This document shows positions 13,320 to 32,445 of a stretch of 32,445 nucleotides of DNA, piece by piece. The stretch lies in assembly GCF_001039355.2 (NCBI RefSeq), contig NW_019773563.1:32963-65407 (forward strand), in the 5' to 3' direction. A model generated the notes under the pieces. It saw only the letters and a program-made list of their open reading frames with translations. It had not been told where the DNA came from and did no database searches. Position numbers and translations under genes: made by a program. The DNA comes from Lingula anatina (lineage: Eukaryota; Brachiopoda; Lingulata; Lingulida; Lingulidae). The stretch's first letter is position 1; each line of letters starts with the position of its first letter.

Positions 13320-13575
13320 GCTGCGTCCACAAAGAAACTATTGTACATTTGTACCAGCTACAGCGCAATAACTCGGGGAAAATTTCGCTAAATACAATCA
13401 GATTAACAGACTAACACTTTTCCATCTGGTGTTGTGTAAAATATAGAAATACATGTACGAGAACATGGGAAACAAAAGGAGGCATGTTAGGCTATTAATC
13501 TGATTGCATTCACCAGGAGTTTCCGTGGAATAAGTGTGCAGTAATTAGTACGATAGATACATAATGAATGCACCC
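13320..13575. mobile_element. Foldback MITE, family B, degenerate copy
   Basis: The core pair ttcgctaaatacaatcagat and aatctgattgcattcacc, with a central ggaggcatgtta block, matches family B. The outer arms are heavily decayed. It abuts the family A copy that starts at 13579, so the two elements sit back to back. Confidence 0.6.
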
Positions 13576-13578
13576 TAA

Positions 13579-13803
13579 GGGCGCATTCCCATAGATTTTA
13601 GATCGATCTATCCCTGTGGGAGTCTCACTAGATTACTGTCAGCTTGATTAGCCGGCTTAAGCGTCTGTCCCGCCTAAAAGCTCTAAGGGGGTAATTAACT
13701 ATGGTGCACGCTCGGCTGACTGCAATTTGGCGTGAACTCCTAGGGAGTTAGGTCCATCTAAATCTAAACCTCTGGATCGATCTAAATCTCTGGGAATGCA
13801 CCC
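13579..13803. mobile_element. Foldback MITE, family A, degenerate copy 2
   Basis: The ends gggcgcattcccatag and ctctgggaatgcaccc are inverse, with gatcgatctatccc near the left and gatcgatctaaatc near the right. A central ctctaagggggtaattaact matches the core of the family A copy at 14419. It lies about 280 bp upstream of the predicted transporter TATA box. Confidence 0.7.
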
Positions 13804-14086
13804 TGTGTCGTTTCCCAGTACTATAGGTTGAGAGGTGTGTTGAGAGTAGACAGTCGAGACTCCCGAGCCCTCTGAACCTCGGGGTAGCTACTTCTTACTG
13901 TGACGGGAAAATATATATCAATAACTGAAGAACGGGTAGCTAGGCTGATTGCATTTTAGACCGTTTTAGATAGATTCTTTGGAGAAAAAAAATTAGAAAT
14001 AAAGAAAAAAACTGTTTGTAGTGGTTTAAATGTCCAGCGAGCATTTATTGCAGTTGTCATACTGGGATTGGATATGCCGTGAACAA

Positions 14087-14122
14087 TATAAAATAGGGTC
14101 TAATTTCATCGACTTTTGTTCA
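14087..14122 (+). promoter_or_regulatory. Candidate TATA box and initiator of the SLC6 gene
   Basis: A tataaaat motif at 14087-14094 is followed by an initiator-like ttcact with its A at 14122, 35 bp downstream, and by a 5' leader of about 170 nt before the ATG at 14290. The spacing is acceptable but the motifs are short in AT-rich DNA. Confidence 0.35.
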
Positions 14123-14289
14123 CTGTAAAAGCGGACCCATACCTGTGCTCGGCTAACATTCATATTGCTCATTCACCCAAATAAAGAACGGTGTGTAGAT
14201 CAAGACTTAGTGCGTACAGCACGGGCGGCGGTGTAAACAAGTTAGATTTTGTTAAAGCATTAATAAGTCCGTCGAGACCGAAGCTGATC

Positions 14290-23684
<9,395 letters not shown>

Positions 23685-26600
23685 TGTCATCTGCGAAATG
23701 TTGTTGATGCTGTATTATATACCAGCACTCGGATGCAGTGGCGAAATCTCCTGAAGCGGAAACTAAACGTGCACTGCCAGTGTCAATGTTTTTAAGATTA
23801 ACAAAGGTCTTCGCTTTTATGACGTTAAATATCTCTGCATGGTAACTCAAAAGCATTCCTGGTATTCGTTACGTTACGCCATATCACTATGAATGCAGAA
23901 ACCACGGAATATATTTATCATGGTTTACCAGAATACGGCGTCATTTTTTATGATGATAGGATTACACTTGCACAGTGTAACATAATTTTGTATAGAAATG
24001 ACATCAAAATAATTTCTGTGAACAAAAAGATCCAAACTGGTTTGAAGTGTTCCAGCTTTAATTATGAGAGCAAGTTGAAGGGGGAACTAATATTACTCAC
24101 TCATTCTAATACGTGCACGTAATAATTTTAAACATGTCCAAGTGTTTCTGTGTCTTTTAAACATTCCATACACAAGATAGGATTTTATATATTAGTTTAT
24201 GTCATATTAGTTTATATTTCATGTTAGGCATCTTTCCAGTGAGACATGAATTTTAAAAATTTTGTTCAATATATTTTTGCAAAGCAATTGGAAGTATTTG
24301 TTGCGACCTGTATACACAGCACACAAAACTGTAATTCTATTTTAATCTTTAAACTGTTTGATGTTCCTTTGTACTGAAATCCTTTGTTACATTAAAAAAA
24401 TTAATCGTGTCTTTATAAATGTGCAGTAAACGCTTACATACATCTGTTTCAAAGTGTTTATTTAAGGCTGTAAATAGACCGTTTGAAGTGTGCTGATCAC
24501 CAACAGCAGTTGCAGCAAACGCATGTCATATCTGTAGGTTCTTAAATGTATATCTATAATTGAATAAATTTATATCTATGGTGCAATTCGAGATATATGT
24601 CAATGCAGAGCGAATAAGTCAAGCGTGTCATATAATGGGCTCAAAATGTACCAACAACACGCGCGAGCGCTTTCCGCTATGTGCCTTGAATCATGGACTT
24701 TTAAATAAACTACAGTCGAATTACATAAACCAACAAACAGTTATGATTTTCTGTAAACGTGTGCATACATCAAGGTTTTGGTCACAAAGATCGCAAACTT
24801 TGATTCAGCAACAACTCCGACAAGGTGAGGTACTATATATAGGCTTTCGGGGCCTGTGCAAGAATTTCAAAATTTGATACGTGATGTGGTCTATAGATAT
24901 ATATCATTGTTTCTATTTAATATACAACAAACAATCACTTATGCGGATATTGCAACAAAAGCAGCATATCATTTGGACAATGTTTATTTTCTTATAAGAT
25001 AAAAGTGATTTACAAGAAAACAATACAATGATGAACAATAAATGCATACATTTCTTCTATCTCTTCTATCAATTCATTTGTTTATACATGTAATTTGATT
25101 GTGATTTGCAATAAATACATGTACGTGACATCATTCCGTATTCGTCTAATTATATAAGGTAACATTAACTTTTGAATTCATTATCACGTGGTGATATTTA
25201 ACTGAGCTTAAATACTAGTACAACGCATTTGTTACTGTACAACATTGGTAACTATACATTCAATGGACACCCAACAGAAAAATATACTTTTTTTGTATGT
25301 ACATATACGAAACTACAAGAAAATATACTATACAAATACGTGCCTCAGCACATGCAAGTCCTACTGGTAAAGTTACATCTGCTCTCACATACAAGTTACA
25401 CAACAAAGACAAAATATACACTGCAATAAATTAAAAAGTCAGAACTTTTAACATGGGAGATATAGATGGCTGTGCTTTGGGATGTAGCTCAATAAACAGT
25501 ATGTTGAGATATGGAGTGATATAACGTTCTAGCATGTTATTCTACCAGTCACAGGATCGGTGTAGAATTGGCGGTTGAAGCAGCGGAATAAAAATGCAAG
25601 GGTTGATGGTTTCGCACCTGCAATGAAAAAAAGGAATTCAGAACTAAGTGACAATGACCGGTCTATTTCACGCGTCACATATTTCACTATGTTTGACATT
25701 TAGTCTTCAGGGTAGCACAGATCGTATACACGTGATGGTTGGCAGCGTTCTGATAATTTCCTCCGCCAAGGGGGTTATATGTTTTCACCCCTGTTTGTTT
25801 GTTTGTCCGTCTGTCATCAACATAACTCAAAAAGTTATGGACCGATTTTGTCAGAAGTGGGCAAAGGAAGAGATGATTAGTTTTTGGTGGTGATCCGGAT
25901 CAAAATCAATCAATAATAAAAAAAATATCGAAATTTTAGGGGTGAAACGGCATTGGATGGAGACTTTGCTGCCTTGGCGGAGGTCTGCGCTCTCTGAGTG
26001 CTTTTCTAGTTTTAATTGAATTGGATTTTTAAAGCTGTGAAACTATGATCAATGCATTTCATTTTAATTTTTTTCTATATCTACTTTATATCAGTACATT
26101 TGTCTTCATTAAGATCCATTTAATACAAATAAAAACGCAATTTATAGGCCTCTTTACATGCTGAAGTTGAAAGCAATTGGTTCGCTTCATGACTTTTATA
26201 ATATATGTAGACCTATACGCGACAACTTTAATTCCAAATCTTTCCAATTGGTGGCGCTAATAGTCAATACAATCTGCACCGATATTAAAAGACGGGGTGG
26301 GCTCTTCAATGGGCCATTGAAACCTCATTTCTGCGTATTTTACCTGTTTGTGGACACTCCTCGGCGGCTATACACCTCCCCTCGTGAAGCACTGGGGCGC
26401 TGCGCGGGCATTCACACCCTGTCGAACACGCCATCATACACACTGGGTTGAGGTTGGAGCACGTGGGCGGGCACGGGGAGCCACATACTCTGAAGACTTG
26501 TCTGGGAACTGGACAAAGTGCTGAAAGATTGAAATAAATGAGAGTTTGACTGAGTGAAATACAAAATTGGAATCAATTGCAGGTCCATGAAATTTGACCT

Positions 26601-27162
26601 AATAATTTAAACTTTGATCGGTAAAGTTGACTGGGCCCAGAACCAAGCAAGATGCAGTGATTGTCTAAAAAGATCCCAGGCCGTCAGAACAAGTTCCAAT
26701 GAGGTAATAGTTGGTCAAATAAAATCTGTGACATATATTAGAATAAATATAACTAAAAAGAACCCCATAATTCCCCATCCTACGAATTGTCTCTTCACAG
26801 TGAAAGGTTACACCGTGAAAGTGAGAAGAGATAAAATATATACTTACGATTCACCTCCTGGCTCTGCTGAGTGACCTCTTCAGATGACACTGGGCATGCG
26901 CTTTGGCACTGCTGAAGTGATCCAAAATTGTTTCCGTTTCCTCCGCAACCACCGTAGGTGAATTCCTCACACGAGTTTGACTCCGAGTTGAAAAAATATC
27001 TTGTATGTGAACCTTTACAATGACCCACTACTTTCGGCTCTCGACAAACGTCTGAAAATATATTTTAAAAATCAGTTTTAATTCAAGGTATTGCACATGT
27101 ATACGATAGCCGAGGTAAATTTTGTTTGAACATGAGGTTATGATACCTGTAGGTAATGTGAC

Positions 27163-27193
<31 letters not shown>

Positions 27194-30100
27194 AACTCAG
27201 TCGGTTTGAAATCCAATTTAACAACAATTATTTTTTCTTCAAAGAGCAACTTCAACGGCCTTTAGCACTTGGCTATCTTTTCAACCGTTTTGAGCAAAGC
27301 TTTCTCAAACGGAATAAAAATCTTATTTTGAAAGTTGCAATATTCTTGATAATAACTTCTCATCTCTCTACACTGACCCTTTCCACGATATATTTTCTAG
27401 TAGAATAAATTCTAGTATAATGATGTGTAATTAAAAAAAATTAAAATTTCAAGATCGCTTACAATATTATATTTCGATATCAATTTTGAATGTAAGTGAA
27501 ATGCAAATACCATTACGCTTTCAAAAAAAAAAAAAGATAAATCTTGACGTGTAATTTATAAAATCTGTTGGTTGTAAAAATTATCTAACATACCCTGTGC
27601 AGACCCGGGGGTGCCTGCTTCGCCTCCGTTTGCTGGCACAGCTGTAAAAAATGTAAAATGTAAAAATCACTATTTACTGTTGGATAGTTTTTACATCGTT
27701 TTCTCTCCGTCTCTTTCCCTCTGTCAATGGCTATTGTTTATAACTTTGGATATGGTTACAATTGCCAAGCCAAACAGAACGAAACAGAACAGGCATACAG
27801 GCATAGTTCCTTTGTACTGGTAAATTCTCTACAATATGTTTCGATTTTCTTGGCGCAAGTCGAAACGTTAACCATCAGATTTTGTTTTGAAGCAGCAACT
27901 CTGTATAAAATAGTTTGAGACAATTTTAATTTTAGAACCTACCAACACATTGTGGTTTGGGCTGTGGACAGGGACTGGTGATGCAAACCATTGTCTCCTG
28001 TTGGCATTGGGTACCGGCCGGACATTCCATCTCCTAATATATAAAAGGGTACTTGAAATAATCACCGTTTTCTACTGACAATATTGTTTTTGTAATGAAA
28101 TAAATAATAAATGGATTGAAGAGATCAAAACTGAGCTCCATGTGCTAATACCAAAATGGTGTATCTTACTTGAGGTAGGTACGTTTTTTTTTCAGGTTTT
28201 AAAAGAACGTGAAAGTCATATATGTGACATGACCAATGATAAAACGTGTCTTGTATATTCTAAATATAGAGAAGGATTCATCAGGACTAAAAAAACATTG
28301 ACAGTCACCTTGCAAGAAGTAGCCTCTCTTTCTTGGATCTGTTGGACAGCCACCGCAGGGGAACCCGGACAAGCGTTCTGGCAATCTTGAAGCGTCAGGA
28401 AGTTGTTTCCGTTCTCGCCACAGCCGCCATATTTAAACGACTCACAGGCATTAGCTTCAGCATTGAAATAAAACCTTGGGATAGACATCCTGCACACGCC
28501 GACCACCTTCGGCTCACTGCACACATCTGAAATAGCGTGAATTGTCTGCCAGTGAGTAAACAGTATAAAATCACAATGGACTCGCTCTAACTCACTCTAT
28601 CTGAAGTGCATAAAATACTATCGTACATTGTTTGTAGTCACCAACGGGGAAATAAACAGCTACTCTATCTAAGGTTTATGTGCATATCAACTGATATGTG
28701 GCATATTAATGAAAATGCAAATGCCGAGGTTGTCTCAAAATAATAAAAAAAAACGGAGCTTCCATAAAATACAAGTGCATTTATCGCAGGCCTAAGATAT
28801 ACCGTCATATGATAAACGTCAAATATGTTATAAATATATCTACCTTTCGGTGTTTCTTGAATGCTTACTTCTGGCTTGCCTGCAACTTGGACTGAAAAAT
28901 GAAATATTATTGATTTTAATTTTCAGTTTATTTCACTGTCACGCGTACGGAACCAGCAGGGTCATCCAGAGAGGGTGACTTCAAAATATTTCCATAAGAT
29001 TTGGATTATTTTTTGTATTAGCAAGGTGGGGTTTGTTCAACAGCCTTTTTGGGGCCTTATGTACCAGGCTATTCTATTTCATTGTGTTTCCCCGCCAAAA
29101 TCCCATTTACCGAAAAATTCACAATGAATGGCGACGAGAAACGTAAGCGTATTATATAATTGCCCCATGTTGATCCGCATCTCTGCATTTTTTTCATTAT
29201 TGATAACACAGTAAATGTCACATCAGGTATTTAAGACATAAAAAAACTCACCGACACACTCAGGTTCAGGCTGTGGGCAGGGGTCAGTGACACACGCTAT
29301 GGTATCCTGGCGACATACTGAGCCATCCGGACAAGTGATATCCTGGTAGAAAAATGCAATATTTATGAACTGAAATAATCGAATCATCGAAAAAATATTC
29401 CTTTTTTGGATATGTAACTATTATAAATCACGTAACTGTCAATGTTTACATCAAATGCTGATGAAATTTATTTTTTTCCTCGTAAATAATTTCAAAAATA
29501 TTGATTCCACTTCTAAATGATTTAAACACATTTATTTCCCCGCTGAAATGGAGATTATTTTCTCCCTTGCAGACACTGAATCAGTGTCGTGCAGAAAATC
29601 GGCCGTGACGTGCAGAAAATCGGTCGTGACGATCATAGCCTCTTTGGAATGTTCTACAAATATGCGATGGTGCAGTGCCCGACATCACCCCTTGCATGCT
29701 GGGTACAATTAACTAATAATCAGATGACCTGTAGGAAGTACTATGGACATTATACCTATAACAATGTTGTTGTAAAGCAATTCTGTGTGTCTCACAGACA
29801 CCTTAATTTGGGTCTCGGGCATGTTTTATTTCACACATTTTAAAGTTTTGGCGCCGCAACAGTTTAGGAATAAATAAAACATTTCCCCTTCGAGTGTCAT
29901 CTTGTAAAGTTTTGTTTTAGTTGACAAGTCTACCAGTCATGCAATTTTTCAGAGGCAGCCTTATTTGGGACTCGGGCATGTTTTATTGAATATGTACATG
30001 TATATACCGAAAGATTAGGCGCTGAAAAACTTAAATAAATAACTAAAATCTAAACATTTTCTCTCTTAGTTTATTTTTGTAAATTATTATTTTTAGATAA

Positions 30101-32445
30101 CGAGTCTACCGGTCATATTGATGCAGACGAATATGTTGCAGGAGAGAGAAGTATGTTAAGAAGTATGTCCTATCACGAATACATGATACATGCATGATCA
30201 TATCAACACATAACACTGCTTTCAATTGGCTGAAGAAGATAACCGCCTCAGAGGAATCAACAATTAATTTGGAATCTAAAGGTATGTAAAGACAATTTCA
30301 ATGTTTACGTCCGCTTATTGAATCAAATCTGTTTTTTTAATCATATCTGCTGTAATGGCACATCTATAAGAAAGAAAAAATTGACTTACCGCGCACGTTC
30401 TGCCTTGCGTCTATGATGAAAAGAAAAACAATAAAAAGTGATAAATTAATGCTATAATTTGATAATATTTTCTGCGTTGTCATACAGTGGATTTTTAGAT
30501 GTAATCTAGGAATCGTTACAAATTACATATAGTACTTGCTGCTGAAAATATTGATATTGACTTTTCCCTTCAACTTAGGCATATGGTACCAAACTTCCAA
30601 TAGTTAAACTGTTTCATTGCTTCAGATTTTACATCTAAATATTCACGATTAACATCCCTCAATCTATATGAAAATTTCAATCAAAACTTGTCAATGTGGC
30701 GCTTCATTGGCAAAATTATTAGGTACTTACCACTGCTAACGTGTTTTGAAACAGAAAAATAGACAGCACAAAAATAACTTTGCTGGAAACCCACACCATC
30801 TTGTTGCTTTCGGTAGATTTAACGGTACAACCAGAAAAATAATTTAAAAAGTACCTATTACTGACAAACAACACAAAAGATGATATCGCTTGATGACGAT
30901 AAGAGCTGAATTGAGTGGTTATCCATCCACCGGAGATTTATATACAGCAGCGGTCGAGGAAATAGCCCTTTACTCGTGACGTGGGTAATCTAAGAATAGT
31001 TAACTGGCCCCCGTGACGTGACTTAATCTTGATAAAGACTTGTTTGTCAAACGATACCTTTATGAAGGGAATCAAGGGGTCACAGACAATTCGTGACTAA
31101 AGCTGACCGGTCCTTTATTAAACAGGGCGGTAGCGATGTCGCCGAGGGTTTTGCTTCCGGGCCATAACAGCACTGCTTCTAAAAATAAAGCGAAATTCCT
31201 AATCGCAACGAAGAAGGTGCCGTTATCATACATGGACTAGCCTTTGGTCATTTTATCAAATGTTTCAATGCTGACTTTATCTCTTTATCTCAGTGGAGTG
31301 ACTGACTATGTAGTCATCACACTGGGTGTTCTTTAATCAGTCATAAATAAAAATTAATACATGATTATAATCCATAATTTATGATAAAATTGACGCTATG
31401 ACGTGACCAGACCTTCGCCAAGGCAGAAAGCAAAGCGTTTTTAACAAATAACGACAGCTGGATTCAGTTGAAATTGTGACATACTTTCCCTCTTTAGAAT
31501 AATTTTCTATCATAAATATTTAATCGGCATTTGTAGTGCGTTTTTTCAATATCTGAACCACTCACATACTAACGCCGACGAAAACATGATGGATTTTCAG
31601 CGTCTATGTTTTTACTGAGAAGGGTGATAAATAAAAATGAAAAATCAACTAAAAATTTATGACAGAATTTGAAAATTCTTACCGGAATATTTAAGAAAAG
31701 GAGGATGGAAGAAATTCTAAACACTGTGCCTTGCTAGATACATGTAGGGTGGTCTTCAACTAATTGTGGTTGTCAAAATAATTACAGAGTGAGAAAGTCG
31801 ACGCAGTTAGACTGAAATATGACACCAGGTAATAGAAGATGAAGGGATGTAATGTGAACCCTTGCATACCGCTCTATCGAAATATATATAATTTCCTAGT
31901 CTAAAGGCACCCTCTTTGTTACGAAATTCTCGCCCATGACTTTTATTTTCATAAAATTCCATGGTTTCTCCCTCAGATATATTTTCTTTTCGTGATGTTG
32001 TATCCTTCATTTTCTGGGATATAAAAAGAAAGATTCCAATTCGGTGGTATTAACATTTACCCCGCTGTGTCCTCTTTATATTCATTATGATTATATAGGA
32101 CATCATCGTTTTGTGAATTGGTTATTGCCAAATTAAACACCGAGCTTGGTTTTGTCGATAGAAAACAGAAACATGGTGGAATTTTTAATCATCCATGGCA
32201 CATACATTTTTATTTAGATTTTTTTGGGTGGCTTTTTGTTTTCTAGACCGTCCTGAGAGTACTCGCACATGTTACAAAAATTGCGTTATGTCAGGTCGAT
32301 GACAAATGACATTTTAGTTTACAGCGTTCGTGACGAGTCCTCGATACTCACTACGGAACATTTTCTTGGTAAAATATTAAAAGTAAATATTGTACACAGT
32401 GTCATCTTGATTACATGTCCACACGTGAGGAGAGCAACTCCCCCC

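Overview
This window is animal (metazoan) nuclear DNA: AT-rich, with GT-AG introns, many microsatellites and many small foldback transposons. It carries two multi-exon protein genes that converge tail to tail. The molluscan style of the secreted protease-inhibitor gene, the frequent acatgtacatgt-type sequence and the palindromic miniature elements suggest a lophotrochozoan, most likely a mollusc. The species cannot be fixed from sequence alone.

Layout. Positions 1-13.8k are gene-poor. They hold simple repeats, at least seven miniature foldback or terminal-inverted-repeat elements, and a large diverged inverted duplication (about 1960-2740 against 4100-4920). Between the arms of that duplication, at 2984-3040, lies a short ATG-initiated open segment ending in a phase-0 splice donor; it could be a distant alternative first exon of the transporter gene. 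Positions 14087-24568 (+ strand) hold a complete SLC6-family Na+/Cl- coupled transporter. I traced 17 coding exons encoding 672 residues, or 709 if an in-frame 111-nt exon at 17028-17138 is included. The residues for two Na+ ions, one Cl- ion and the extracellular gate are all present, and a Gly replaces the Asp of monoamine transporters, so the substrate is probably an amino acid; the closest remembered relatives are glycine transporters. Positions 24983-30944 (- strand) hold a secreted multidomain inhibitor of 351 residues in 10 coding exons: signal peptide, two copies of [six-cysteine module, linker, Kunitz domain], a ten-cysteine TIL domain and a short tail. It has a well-placed TATA box and initiator. 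Positions 30.95k-32.4k show no gene.

The two genes have no evident functional link; they are neighbours with separate promoters and about 0.4 kb between their predicted 3' ends. The most interesting items are the two candidate alternative coding exons of the transporter, its unusual TM6 pocket, the exon-triplet duplication in the inhibitor gene, and four foldback elements packed closely around the transporter promoter and first exon.
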